A DNA stretch of 64,000 nt from Phenylobacterium sp. (GCF_004297125.1 NZ_SCVD01000012.1:124001-188000); one strand, 5' to 3'. Counted from the first letter of the stretch, positions 40,533 through 49,727 are shown. Notes: generated from the sequence alone by a model not told the origin. Numbers and translations: made by a program.

Positions 40533-41423
40533 ATGGTTTACGAAAGTCGTGAGCGGCAAGTCGCGATCCCCGGAGGGCAGCTCGCGACCGAGGCGTTCGG
40601 GGCCCCTTCCGCCTCCAACATCCTGCTCATCATGGGGGCCACCGCCTCCATGCTCTGGTGGCCGTCAGCGTTTTGCGAGGCGCTGGCGGCCTGCGGCTTC
40701 CGGGTAATCCGCTATGACAATCGCGACACCGGTCGATCCTCCTCCGGCCCCGTCGGACACCTCACCTACAGCCTGGACGACCTGGCGGACGACGCCGTCG
40801 CGGTGCTGGACGCCCACGGCGTATCCCGAGGCCATATCGTCGGAATGTCCCTGGGCGGCATGATTGGGCAACTCGTCGCGTTGGCGCACCCTGATCGCGT
40901 GGAGACCTTGAGCGTCATCGGCTCCTCGGCCTTCGACGAGTCCGATCCCGACCTGCCGGGGATCGACGAGGCCTTCCTCGTGCACTTTTCCGGTGTCTCA
41001 CGCCTGAACTGGAGCGACCGTGGAGCCGTGACGGATTTCATGGTCGAGGTCGCCCGCCTGTCCTCGGGGACCGGACGCCGTTTTGACCTTGAAGCCGCAC
41101 GGAGACGGGCCGAGGGGGAGTACGACCGGGCGGAGAACATCGGCAGCGCGTTCAACCATGCCATGCTCTCCGGCGGCGACCACTGGGCCGGGCGTCTGTC
41201 GGAGCTCGCTGCGCCGCTGCTGGTGATCCACGGCTCCGCGGACCCCGTCTCGCCCCTGGCCCATGGGGTCCGACTGGCGGAGAAGGTGCGCGGCGCGCGG
41301 CTAGTCCGCCTCGACGGCGCCGGCCACGAACTACATCCTGACGACTGGCCCGCCATTATCGAGGCGATCGTCGATCACTGTCGCCATGCTGCGGATCGGC
41401 GCGCGGTCCTAGATCGGCCGTAG
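40533..41423 (+). CDS. Alpha/beta-fold hydrolase
   Basis: The 296-residue protein has an alpha/beta hydrolase triad: nucleophile S106 in GMSLGGM, D237 in HGSADPVSP and H265 in GAGHELHPDDW, with VIRYDNRDTGRSS before the nucleophile. It resembles the family of small esterases, lactonases and thioesterases that hydrolyse activated acyl compounds. The TetR-type gene and palindrome suggest substrate-responsive control. It overlaps the convergent PEPxxWA-CTERM gene by 15 bases. Confidence 0.88.
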   Translation: MVYESRERQVAIPGGQLATEAFGAPSASNILLIMGATASMLWWPSAFCEALAACGFRVIRYDNRDTGRSSSGPVGHLTYSLDDLADDAVAVLDAHGVSRGHIVGMSLGGMIGQLVALAHPDRVETLSVIGSSAFDESDPDLPGIDEAFLVHFSGVSRLNWSDRGAVTDFMVEVARLSSGTGRRFDLEAARRRAEGEYDRAENIGSAFNHAMLSGGDHWAGRLSELAAPLLVIHGSADPVSPLAHGVRLAEKVRGARLVRLDGAGHELHPDDWPAIIEAIVDHCRHAADRRAVLDRP

Positions 41424-42107
41424 GCGGCGGTTTCGCCGGAGCGCCGAGCCCAGGCCTGCGAACCCGAGAAGCATCATCGCCCAGGTGGACGGCTCGGGCA
41501 CACCATTGTCCGGAGGGGTGAAGGGCCGGGTGGAGATCGCGCCGAGCGCGTCGATATCCGCGCCGACGCTGCCGCCGTTGCCGGTCCCGCCTTCGTTCAC
41601 GACGTCGATCAGGCGAACGTAGCGAAACGCGGAGGTGGCGTCGAAGCCGAAGGCGTCGATGTCGATCCCGCGCGTGCTGCCGGTCACCGAGCCGACCGAG
41701 AGCCATGTCAGGCCGTCGACGCTGAGGTCCACGGTGGTGTCCTCGACGTTCGGGCCGACCTCGAACACCCAGAGGTCGAAGTCGCTGTCGTCCGAACCGG
41801 TCAACACATTGTCGTCGAAGCGCAGCACCAGGGCGCCGCCGGCGCCGAGGGAGAGAAAGGTGCAGGCCGCCTGGCTCGCGCAACTCGGGTTGCCATTGTA
41901 GTTCGGCGCGCCCAGCGCGTTCGACTGGCCGAGGTAGGCCGCCGACGGAATGCCGGCCGCGCCGGGCACGAACGACACCACGGAGTCAGCAAACGACAAC
42001 TGCCCCTGGGGAAAATCGACACCTCCAATTATCTCGGCCTCGGCTTGGCTTACGCCGAGAAGCAGCGCGCTCGCGGCGAACAGCGCGCATTGGCCAGTCT
42101 TCGTCAT
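41409..42107 (-). CDS. PEPxxWA-CTERM secreted protein
   Basis: The 232-residue product starts with a signal peptide (ALFAASALLLGVSQAEAE) and ends with the sorting signal VPEPSTWAMMLLGFAGLGSALRRNRR: the PEPxxWA motif, a membrane helix and a basic tail. Such tails are thought to be recognised by exosortase-like enzymes and retained or displayed at the envelope. The main domain has Asp-rich patches (FDDN, GSDDSDFDLW) and one Cys pair (SCASQAAC), of unknown function. A LuxR-type gene lies divergently upstream with 180 bases between. Confidence 0.88.
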   Translation of the reverse strand: MTKTGQCALFAASALLLGVSQAEAEIIGGVDFPQGQLSFADSVVSFVPGAAGIPSAAYLGQSNALGAPNYNGNPSCASQAACTFLSLGAGGALVLRFDDNVLTGSDDSDFDLWVFEVGPNVEDTTVDLSVDGLTWLSVGSVTGSTRGIDIDAFGFDATSAFRYVRLIDVVNEGGTGNGGSVGADIDALGAISTRPFTPPDNGVPEPSTWAMMLLGFAGLGSALRRNRRLRPI

Positions 42108-42178
42108 TCATCCCTCCATCGGAACGAGCCCCAGGGGCGAAGCGCGACATTAGACGGCCGCGACAACCCGCCGCATCG

Positions 42179-42235
42179 GACGTTCGTTCGAGGTCTGGCG
42201 CGGAAACCGGCGAGAAAATTCGACGTTCGGCGAAC
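42179..42235. promoter_or_regulatory. Repeated GACGTTCG and palindrome between the PEP-CTERM and LuxR-type genes
   Basis: GACGTTCG occurs at 42179-42186 and again at 42222-42229, 43 bases apart, about four helical turns. The second copy extends into the perfect 11-base inverted repeat GTTCGGCGAAC (42225-42235). This is a possible binding site for the divergent LuxR-type regulator; the evidence is only the pattern. Confidence 0.3.
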
Positions 42236-42287
42236 CTTGGCCACGTCTCGCGAGTTGAGGAGGTGAAGCGGCTGGGGGCCCGACACC

Positions 42288-43397
42288 ATGAAAGCCATCG
42301 GTGAGACCGACGTCCTGGACCTGATCGGCAGGATTTACGACGCGGGAACTTCGTTCGCGCTCTGGCCCGACACGCTCACCCACTTGGCGGACGCGCTGGG
42401 CGCCCGCGAGGCGGCGCTGGGCGCCATGGCGTCCGACGCCCTGCCCTGGATGGTGGCGCCGCGCACGGATCCCGAGCAGCTGCGGCTCTACGCCGAGGCC
42501 TATCATCCGCTCAACCACGTATTCCATCGCATCACCCGCCGCGGGGTCGGCCGTCCGGCCACGGACGCGATGGTCATGCCCCGCGACGAGCTGGTGAAGA
42601 GCGCCTACCACGCCGAGTGGGCCCAGCCGCAGGGCTACAGCACCGTGCTGGGCGGCATGGTCCTGGCCGAGCAAGGCTGGCGCACCGTCCTGATGCTGCC
42701 GGGCCGCGATGCGTTCGGGCGCGACCAGCTTCGATTGCTGGAGTTGCTCATGCCGCATATCCAGCGCGCGGTGCAGCTCAACATCCGGATGGGCGAAGCG
42801 GACGCCAGCGACAGCGCCACGGCGCGTCTGGTGGAGCAGATGCCCACCGCCGCCTTCATCCTGGATTCCAATGGACAGGTGCTGTTCGCCAATCCGGCCG
42901 CGGAACAGCTCCTCTGCAGCGGGCGCGGCGTGCGGCGGGCGCAAGGCAAGCTGACCACGGCGCGGCTGGAGGACGCCGACCGTCTCCAGGCCCTGATCCG
43001 TCGCTGCGCCGAAGGCGTCGACGGCGGTGGTGGGGATCTCCGGCTGGCCCAGGGGCAGGAGCCGGACCTGCTGCTCCAATTCGTGCCGATCCGCCGCGAA
43101 ATCCCCCTCCTCAGCGCCAGCCTGCCGGTCGCCATCGTCTTCGAGGCCGGTCGGCGCCCGCCAAGCGATCCGGGCGAACGCCTGCGCGCGAAGTATGGTC
43201 TCACCCCCGCCGAGGCGGCCTTCGCCCTGGAGATCGCCAAGGGCGACGGCAAGCGGGCAGCGGCCGAGCGCCGGGGCATTTCGTTCTCGACGGCGCGGAC
43301 CCACCTCTCGCGGATCTTCGAGAAGACCGGCGCGCACCGCCAGGCGGAGCTGGTCCGCCTGCTCATCGCCGATCTGGGCCAGCCCGCGGTCGCCTAG
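42288..43397 (+). CDS. LuxR-type helix-turn-helix regulator
   Basis: The 369-residue protein has a C-terminal LuxR/FixJ-type helix-turn-helix (about 300-365, GLTPAEAAFALEIAKGDGKRAAAERRGISFSTARTHLSRIFEKTGA) and a PAS-like stretch near 185-260 (AAFILDSNGQVLFANPAAEQLL). It has no receiver motif and no autoinducer-binding domain that I recognise. The N-terminal part (LWPDTLTHLADALGAREAAL and MLPGRDAFGRDQLRLLELL) is seen in many orphan LuxR regulators of unknown signal. It is divergent from the PEPxxWA-CTERM gene and could control it. It overlaps tpiA by four bases. Confidence 0.88.
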   Translation: MKAIGETDVLDLIGRIYDAGTSFALWPDTLTHLADALGAREAALGAMASDALPWMVAPRTDPEQLRLYAEAYHPLNHVFHRITRRGVGRPATDAMVMPRDELVKSAYHAEWAQPQGYSTVLGGMVLAEQGWRTVLMLPGRDAFGRDQLRLLELLMPHIQRAVQLNIRMGEADASDSATARLVEQMPTAAFILDSNGQVLFANPAAEQLLCSGRGVRRAQGKLTTARLEDADRLQALIRRCAEGVDGGGGDLRLAQGQEPDLLLQFVPIRREIPLLSASLPVAIVFEAGRRPPSDPGERLRAKYGLTPAEAAFALEIAKGDGKRAAAERRGISFSTARTHLSRIFEKTGAHRQAELVRLLIADLGQPAVA

Positions 43398-44137
43398 AGT
43401 CCGCGGATGATCCCCAGGAAGTCCTCGGCCTTCAACGACGCTCCGCCGACCAGCGCCCCACCGACTTCGTCCGCGTGCAGGATCTCGGCGGCGTTCGAGG
43501 GCTTCACCGACCCCCCGTACAGGATCGCCACGGCCTTGCCCGCCTCACCGAACATCTCGACCAGGGTCGCGCGGATCGCCCGGTGGACTTCCTCGATCTC
43601 GATCGTCGTGGGCGTCAGTCCCGTGCCAATGGCCCAGACGGGCTCGTAGGCGACCGAGAACGCGCCGCCGGCCAGCTCGGCAGGGAGAGAACCCCGGACC
43701 TGCCCCGTCACGACCGCCAGCGCATCGCCGGCCTTACGCTGCTCCAGCGTCTCGCCGACGCAGACGATGGGCTCCAGCCCGGCCCGCAACGCCGCCCGGA
43801 CCTTCGCCGCCACCACTTCGTCGGTTTCGCGATAGCCCGCGCGCCGCTCGGAGTGACCCAGGATCACCAGGCTCGCGCCCGCGTCGGCGAGCATGGCGGC
43901 GGACAGGTCCCCGGTGAAGGCGCCGGCGTCGTCCCAGTGGTTGTCCTGCCCGCCGATGAGCAGGGGGGTCCCTGCGAGCGCCTCCGCCATCCGGTGGATC
44001 AGAGTGGCCGGCGGGCAGATCGCCACGCGCGCCATCGTCGCCTGAAGCCCGGCGGCCACCGCCCGCGCCTCCACGAGGGACGGACCCAGGCCGTTCATCT
44101 TCCAGTTTCCGGCGATCAGGGGCTGCGGCGCGGTCAT
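43394..44137 (-). CDS. tpiA: Triosephosphate isomerase
   Basis: The 247-residue protein has the three catalytic residues K13 (GNWKMN), H95 (LGHSERR) and E165 (in the AYEPVWAIGTG signature), with the phosphate loop YGGSVKPSN near the end. It interconverts dihydroxyacetone phosphate and glyceraldehyde 3-phosphate. It is convergent with the LuxR-type gene and divergent from the PpiD-type gene. Together with eno and pdh genes, it shows the central-carbon character of this backbone region. Confidence 0.97.
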   Translation of the reverse strand: MTAPQPLIAGNWKMNGLGPSLVEARAVAAGLQATMARVAICPPATLIHRMAEALAGTPLLIGGQDNHWDDAGAFTGDLSAAMLADAGASLVILGHSERRAGYRETDEVVAAKVRAALRAGLEPIVCVGETLEQRKAGDALAVVTGQVRGSLPAELAGGAFSVAYEPVWAIGTGLTPTTIEIEEVHRAIRATLVEMFGEAGKAVAILYGGSVKPSNAAEILHADEVGGALVGGASLKAEDFLGIIRGL

Positions 44138-44259
44138 CGGTCCTCCGTGAAATGGTCGCCCCGGCGGTTAAGGCATGCCGCCGCTGCTGTCACGCGCTTG
44201 CCGGACGGAAGCCCGCTCCACTATACCGGCGCCCACGCCTCTCCCGGGAAAGGACCCGA

Positions 44260-46173
44260 ATGCTCGCCGCCGTCCGCAACTTTGCGAAGTCCTGGCCCGC
44301 CAAGATCCTCATGGCCTTGCTCGCGGTGAGCTTCATCGGCTGGGGGGTGAACCAGGGTGGCGCTGGCGTCGTCGCCGGCGACAGCGTCGTCAAGGTCGGC
44401 TCCCGGACCATCAATTCCGCCGAGTTCCGCAACGAGTACGACAACTACAAGAAGCGCCTGGAGCAGCAGCAGGGTCAGCCGATCACCGTCGAGCAGGCCC
44501 AGCAGGGCAACCTCGACGCCGTGGTGCTGAACGGCGTGGCGACCCGCGAGTCGCTGGCGGAACTGATGTCGCGCATCGGCATCAAGCCGGGCGACAAGCT
44601 GGTCCTGGCCCAGATCGAAAAGATCCCGGCCTTCTTCGACCCGATCTCGGGCCGTTTCGACAAGAAAACCTTTCAGCAGCGCCTGGGCGAGAACGGCATG
44701 ACGCCGGAACGCTTCGACGCCGTGCTGCGCGACGAAATGGCGACCCAGCACTGGGCGGTCGCTGTCCAGAACGGCCTGACCGCGCCCCGCGCCTACGGCG
44801 CCCTGGCGTCGGTGTTTGCACTGGAATCCCGCGACCTCGCCTACGTGACCCTGGGCCCGAACGCCGTGCCGAAGCCGGCCGAGCCCACCGAAGCCCAGCT
44901 GCAGGCCTTCATCAACGAGAACAAGACCCAGCTCAGCCTGCCCGAGATGCGCATCCTCACCGTCGTTCCCTTCACGCCCCAGGCGTCGGGCGCGGCGACG
45001 GCGCCGGTCGATCCCGCCGAACTGCAGAAGCGCTACCAGTTCCGCAAGGACACGCTGTCCAAGCCCGAGACCCGCAGCATCGTGCAGATCCCGGCCAAGG
45101 ACGCCGCCACCGCCCAGAAGGTCACCGCCGCCCTGCGCACCGGTCAGGCCCCCGAGGCCGTCGCCAAGTCCGTGGGCGTCGACGCCATCACCTTCCAGGA
45201 CCGCCCGCTCACCGCGATCTCGGACCGCAAGGTCGGCCAGGCCGCGTTCAAGATGCAGGCCGGCGAGGTCGCCACCGTCCAGGGCGACCTGGGCCTGGCT
45301 GTCGTGAAGGTGGTCAGCGTCGTTCCCGGCCGCGAGGTCACCCTCGAAGAGGCGCGCCCCATGCTCGAGGCCGAGATCCGCAAGGACATGGTCGCCGAGA
45401 AGGTCTACGCCCAGACTCAGGCCTATGACGACGCCCACCAGGGCGGCGCCAGCTTGGCCGAGTCCGCCCAGAAGGCCGGAGTGACGGCCACGACCGTCGG
45501 CCCGATCACCGCCCAGGGGGTCAACCAGCAGGGCGGCCAGCTCCAGGGTTTCCCGCCGAAGATCCTCGAGACCGCCTTCAACCTGCCGGCCGGTGGCGAG
45601 AGCGAGGTCACCGAACTCGGCGACGGCGCCTACTTCGCCGTCCGCGTGGAACGGATCATTCCGGCCCACGTGCCGCCCCTGGCCGAGATCCGGCCGATGG
45701 TCACCCAGGTCTGGATGCAGCGCGAGATCGTCAAGGCGCTGGAAGCCCGCGCCGAAGCGATCCGGGCCCGCGTCGCCAAGGGCGAGTCCCTGGAGGCCGC
45801 CTCGGGCCTGCCGGTCTCACGCCTGCCTGGCGTGACCCGCCAGACCGCCAACACCCATCAGGACCTCGGCCGCGAAGTCCTGGGCCGCACCTTCGCCGCC
45901 AAGCAGGGCGAGGTCTGGGTCGCCCGCGCGCCCAACGGGATCGTCGTCGGCCGCGTCGAGAACGTGCGCACCGACGCCGGTCCGACCGCCGCGCGGCTGG
46001 CCGAGGAGAACCGCGGCGCCCTGGCCCAGGCGATCTTCCGCGAGATGGGCGAGGCGGCGCAGCTCTATGCCCGCACCAAGCTGAAGGCCAAGGTCGACCC
46101 GGCCCGCGCCCGCAATGCGGTCGGCTTCGAGCCGGTGGTCGAGAAGAAGGGCGCCGCGGAGAAGAAGAAGTGA
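44260..46173 (+). CDS. ppiD: Periplasmic foldase, PpiD/SurA-type peptidyl-prolyl isomerase
   Basis: The 637-residue protein has one N-terminal membrane anchor (about 12-32, ILMALLAVSFIGWGV) followed by a SurA-N-like chaperone region with DRFSxRF-like FDPISGRFDKKTFQQRLGENGMT, and a parvulin-type isomerase region near the middle (about 250-355, TLSKPETRSIVQIPAKDA to GDLGLAVVKVVSV). It should help outer-membrane proteins fold at the inner-membrane face. I use the ATG at 44260 (MLAAVRNFAKSWPAKIL); an in-frame GTG 108 bases upstream adds unrelated leader. Its stop is overlapped by trpE. Confidence 0.88.
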   Translation: MLAAVRNFAKSWPAKILMALLAVSFIGWGVNQGGAGVVAGDSVVKVGSRTINSAEFRNEYDNYKKRLEQQQGQPITVEQAQQGNLDAVVLNGVATRESLAELMSRIGIKPGDKLVLAQIEKIPAFFDPISGRFDKKTFQQRLGENGMTPERFDAVLRDEMATQHWAVAVQNGLTAPRAYGALASVFALESRDLAYVTLGPNAVPKPAEPTEAQLQAFINENKTQLSLPEMRILTVVPFTPQASGAATAPVDPAELQKRYQFRKDTLSKPETRSIVQIPAKDAATAQKVTAALRTGQAPEAVAKSVGVDAITFQDRPLTAISDRKVGQAAFKMQAGEVATVQGDLGLAVVKVVSVVPGREVTLEEARPMLEAEIRKDMVAEKVYAQTQAYDDAHQGGASLAESAQKAGVTATTVGPITAQGVNQQGGQLQGFPPKILETAFNLPAGGESEVTELGDGAYFAVRVERIIPAHVPPLAEIRPMVTQVWMQREIVKALEARAEAIRARVAKGESLEAASGLPVSRLPGVTRQTANTHQDLGREVLGRTFAAKQGEVWVARAPNGIVVGRVENVRTDAGPTAARLAEENRGALAQAIFREMGEAAQLYARTKLKAKVDPARARNAVGFEPVVEKKGAAEKKK

Positions 46174-47705
46174 CGTCCGAGCCGCCGTTCGAGGCCTTTC
46201 GTTCGACCTACGACGGCGGCGCCCCCCAGGTCGTCTGGACGCGCCTGGTCGACGATCTGGAGACCCCGGTCTCCGCCTTCCTGAAGATCGGCCACGGCAA
46301 GCCGTACGCCTTCCTCTTCGAGTCGGTGGAGGGCGGCGCCTTCCGCGCACGCTATTCGATCATCACCCTGAACCCCGACCTCGTCTGGCGCTGCCGGGGC
46401 GACGTGGCCGAGATCGCCAGGGGACCCGCCGACATCGCCGCGGGCCGCTTCGTGGCCCAGGATGGCGGGGCGCTGGACAGCCTGCGCGACCTGCTGGCCG
46501 CCTCGCGCATCCAGCTTCCGGAGGGCCTGCCCCCCATGGCCGCCGGCGTGTTCGGCGCGCTGGGCTACGACACCATCCGGCTGGTCGAGAAGCTGCCGAA
46601 CGTCAATCCCGACCCGCTGGACCTGCCCGACGGGGTGCTGGCGCGGCCGTCCATCGTCGCGATCTTCGACGCCATCGCCCAGGAGATCCTGCTGGTGACC
46701 GCGGTCCGCCCGGATGGCGCATCGGCCCAGGACGCCTATGCGGCGGCTCAAGGTCGCCTGCGGGCCGTGGCCGACGACCTGAAGAAGCCGGCCCCGCCGC
46801 TCACCGGCGCCGCCCGGCCGCAGCCCGACCGCTTCACGACCCCGGTCAGCCGCGAGGCCTACGCCGAGATCGTCGAGAAGGCGAAGGCCTACATTCGGGC
46901 CGGCGACATCTTCCAGGTCGTGCCCAGCCATCGCTTCCGCGCGCCCTTCGAGCACGACCCGTTCGCGCTGTACCGGTCGCTGCGGCGGACCAACCCCTCG
47001 CCGTTCCTGTTCTTCCTCGACTTCGGCGACTTCCACCTGGCGGGCTCGTCCCCCGAGATCCTGGTCCGCCTGCGGGACGGCAAGATCACCATCCGGCCCA
47101 TCGCCGGGACCCGCCCCCGCGGCGCTACGCCCGAGGAGGACCGTCGCCTCGAGGAGGAACTGATCGCCGACCCCAAGGAGCGGGCCGAACACCTGATGCT
47201 GCTGGACCTCGGCCGCAACGACGTGGGCCGCGTGGCCATGCTGAAGCAGGCCGGCGCCAACGAGCCCGCCCCGCCCTCGCGGGCGCCCCGGGTGCGGGTC
47301 ACTGACAGCTTCTTCGTCGAGCGCTACAGCCACGTGATGCACCTGGTCTCCAACGTCGAGGGCGACGCCCCCGAAGGCCTGGACCCGGTTGACGTGGTGA
47401 TGGCGGCCCTGCCCGCCGGCACGTTGTCGGGCGCGCCCAAGGTGCGGGCCATGGAGATCATCGACGAACTGGAGATCGAGAAGCGCGGCATCGGCTACGC
47501 CGGCGCCGCCGGCTACTTCGGCTCGGACGGCTCGGTGGACACCTGCATCATCCTGCGCACGGCGCTGTTCAAGGACGGCGTCATGTACGTCCAGGCGGGC
47601 GGCGGCGTGGTGGCCGATTCCGACCCCGACGCCGAGTACGACGAGACCCTCCACAAGGCCCGCGCCCTGCGAAGCGCCGCGGAGGAGAGCTGGCGCTTCA
47701 TCTAG
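46170..47705 (+). CDS. trpE: Anthranilate synthase component I
   Basis: The 511-residue protein is anthranilate synthase component I. The chorismate-binding core shows GDIFQVVPSHRF, SSPEILVRL, RPIAGTRPRG, DLGRNDVGRVA and AGTLSGAPKVRAMEIIDELE. The GTG start overlaps the stop of the foldase gene as GTGA, so the two are probably cotranscribed. It takes ammonia from TrpG, encoded 2 kb downstream, to make anthranilate. Feedback control by tryptophan is expected from the family. Confidence 0.95.
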   Translation: MTSEPPFEAFRSTYDGGAPQVVWTRLVDDLETPVSAFLKIGHGKPYAFLFESVEGGAFRARYSIITLNPDLVWRCRGDVAEIARGPADIAAGRFVAQDGGALDSLRDLLAASRIQLPEGLPPMAAGVFGALGYDTIRLVEKLPNVNPDPLDLPDGVLARPSIVAIFDAIAQEILLVTAVRPDGASAQDAYAAAQGRLRAVADDLKKPAPPLTGAARPQPDRFTTPVSREAYAEIVEKAKAYIRAGDIFQVVPSHRFRAPFEHDPFALYRSLRRTNPSPFLFFLDFGDFHLAGSSPEILVRLRDGKITIRPIAGTRPRGATPEEDRRLEEELIADPKERAEHLMLLDLGRNDVGRVAMLKQAGANEPAPPSRAPRVRVTDSFFVERYSHVMHLVSNVEGDAPEGLDPVDVVMAALPAGTLSGAPKVRAMEIIDELEIEKRGIGYAGAAGYFGSDGSVDTCIILRTALFKDGVMYVQAGGGVVADSDPDAEYDETLHKARALRSAAEESWRFI

Positions 47706-47772
47706 CGCCCGCCGTTTCGGATCGAAACCCAACCTTGAGCGTTGACCGAGGCTCGCACGCGGAGCGCCATCC

Positions 47773-48093
47773 TTGGGTCGATCTGAAATCCACCTTCCCG
47801 CCGACTGGTCGAAGTCGGCCGCCGGCCCCTCCAATCGGTACGAGGGGAAGACCTTCACCGGAAGAGTCCTCCTGGATGGCGCTTCCTTCGAGCGGTGCGA
47901 GTTCAAAGGGGCGGTGTTGATCTACGCGGGGGGCGTGCCGCCTCGCATCGCCAACTGCTCCTTCGTCCAGACCTCGTTCGAATTCCAGGACGCCGCGGGT
48001 CGCACCCTGGCCTTCCTCCAGGCGATGGCGGCGCCATCGAGCGGGTTGTCGGCGGTGTTCAAGGCGTCCTTCGCGCGGCTGTTCGGCCACTAG
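47773..48093 (+). CDS. Small protein with pentapeptide-repeat-like core
   Basis: The 106-residue product has a stretch of alternating leucine or phenylalanine (GKTFTGRVLLDGASFERCEFKGA) that resembles a short pentapeptide-repeat-like beta helix. The TTG start is supported by GGAG about eight bases upstream. There is no signal peptide. I do not recognise a family, and the repeat match is weak. It lies between trpE and the convergent porin gene. Confidence 0.55.
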   Translation: MGRSEIHLPADWSKSAAGPSNRYEGKTFTGRVLLDGASFERCEFKGAVLIYAGGVPPRIANCSFVQTSFEFQDAAGRTLAFLQAMAAPSSGLSAVFKASFARLFGH

Positions 48094-48101
48094 GCGACAG
48101 C

Positions 48102-49367
48102 TTAGAACGCGAGCTGAAGCCGCGTGGTCAGGCTTTCGCCATGGTCCGAGCCGGCGAAGGCTCCCGCATGGCTTTCCGTGGACCAGCGGCTGGCGTTCAA
48201 GGTCAGCCGCAGCCAGTCCTCGAGCCGCCAGGACAGGCCTAGCGTCGCCGCATCGCCCAGCCCGCCCCGCGGCGCGTCGGTGTTGTCCAGCCGCTCGAAC
48301 CGACCGGACAGTTCGATCGCGCCGAGCCCCCCGCGCGACACCGGCTCGCGCGGGCTCATCCGCACGAATGCGCCGGTGCGCGCCGCATAGGGCGGTCGCT
48401 CTCCCGTAAGGAACCATCCCGCCTCCGCCGACCAGGCGCGAACCGTCACATGCGTGGAATGCGCCGAGATCTCACGTTGTCCGAACTCGAGGAACGACCA
48501 GCCGGCCCCGACCAGGGCGCCAAGCTCGATTCCGTACCCGGCGCCGTTCCGGGGCGCCGCGATGGTCCCCAGCGAGACCTGCAGGTCGTCGTTGAAATGC
48601 TGCCCGCCCCAATAGGTGTCGCGGTTCAGACGCGTCACCCGATCCGAGAAGTCTTCATGGAACGCCCACCCGCCCACATGGACCACGAAGGCCTTCGAGA
48701 TCACCGGATTCCAGTGGCCTCTCACCGACGTCGTCACCGTGCCCCGCGTGACCTCGGGGTTGTTGATGTCATCGCCGGCGACCTGGGCGGCCAGGTGCCA
48801 GTTCGGTCCGTAGAACCGGGTCATCAGGCCTAACCCGTAGGCCCCCTTGAGTGGGACGATGGCCTGGGCGACGACGTTGCGCTCGAGGAAGGGGACCGCC
48901 TCGCTGGAGCTCGAACCTTCGAGCGACCGCTCGCTCAGCCGGTTGCCGAGGATCACCTCCCATTCCCCCGCCGGAACCCGTCCGCGCCAGGCAAGGTAGG
49001 CGCTCCGGATATTGGACTGGTGGTTCGCGAAATCGACGTTGACGGCATAGCTCGTGCTCTCCACCGCACCTTCCACGCCCACCAGCACCGAGCGCAACTC
49101 GGTTCCCGACCGGTTGCGGGCGGGGAACGCCGAGTCGTCCGTGAACGCCCCATCGAACTGCAGCCGCGCGCGCGGGCGAAGCCGGACCGCGCCGTCGGCG
49201 CTCTGGAACTCCGGAACCACGCCGTTCCAGCCGACGGGCGCCTCGAAGATGTCTCCGGCCAGGACCGGTCCGCCGCAGCCAAGGGCCGCCGCCAACCCCA
49301 GCCAGGCCTTCCGCGCCCGCCCCGAAATCACGCCCCGCCGCCGGCGAGTTCCGACCTGACCGTACAT
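48102..49367 (-). CDS. Outer-membrane porin (phosphate-selective porin O/P-like)
   Basis: The 421-residue protein has a signal peptide near the start (KAWLGLAAALGCGGPVLAGD, n-region rich in Arg) and then amphipathic beta-strand patterns ending with the aromatic TRLQLAF, the usual outer-membrane-insertion signal. The arrangement fits the phosphate-selective porin O/P family: RPRARLQFDGAFTDDSAFP at the first strand and FLEFGQREISAHSTHVTVRAW later. A GTG start at 49331 gives a tighter signal peptide and is a reasonable alternative. The ligand is unknown. Confidence 0.82.
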   Translation of the reverse strand: MYGQVGTRRRRGVISGRARKAWLGLAAALGCGGPVLAGDIFEAPVGWNGVVPEFQSADGAVRLRPRARLQFDGAFTDDSAFPARNRSGTELRSVLVGVEGAVESTSYAVNVDFANHQSNIRSAYLAWRGRVPAGEWEVILGNRLSERSLEGSSSSEAVPFLERNVVAQAIVPLKGAYGLGLMTRFYGPNWHLAAQVAGDDINNPEVTRGTVTTSVRGHWNPVISKAFVVHVGGWAFHEDFSDRVTRLNRDTYWGGQHFNDDLQVSLGTIAAPRNGAGYGIELGALVGAGWSFLEFGQREISAHSTHVTVRAWSAEAGWFLTGERPPYAARTGAFVRMSPREPVSRGGLGAIELSGRFERLDNTDAPRGGLGDAATLGLSWRLEDWLRLTLNASRWSTESHAGAFAGSDHGESLTTRLQLAF

Positions 49368-49472
49368 TCAGCGCCCCACACCCCGGGCGACGCTTTGCCT
49401 GTCCTTATGCGTAATTCAACACGCGGCGCTTGCTGGTGCGCGCCTGTTGGGCCCGCGCCTACAAACTAGACG

Positions 49473-49676
49473 CTAGCTGGGCGCGCCCCGCGTGACGTGC
49501 TCGGTCTGCAGCGGCGGGGCCAGCACCATCACGGTGGCGAACACCACGGAGGTCACCGCCAGGGCCGTGGCCGCCATCAGCGCGGGCCACATCGGGTCCT
49601 GTCGCACCGGCGTCTTGAGAAGCGCCCGCGCCCTCTCCACTTCCGCCACGTCCAAAGCCGAATCGCGCAATTCCAT
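49473..49676 (-). CDS. Small single-pass membrane protein
   Basis: A 67-residue product is encoded by a small gene divergent from trpG. It has an acidic/basic N-terminus ([19 protein letters not shown]), one membrane helix (about 30-53, [23 protein letters not shown]) and a short tail. I do not recognise a family. The ATG at 49676 is 51 bases from the trpG start. A longer in-frame reading continues across trpG, but that is antisense shadow. A regulatory link to trpG is possible but unproven. Confidence 0.55.
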   Translation of the reverse strand: MELRDSALDVAEVERARALLKTPVRQDPMWPALMAATALAVTSVVFATVMVLAPPLQTEHVTRGAPS

Positions 49677-49727
49677 TCGCCCAGCATCCCGCTTGGCGCG
49701 CGCCGCGGCAAAGCCTATGGAACCGTC

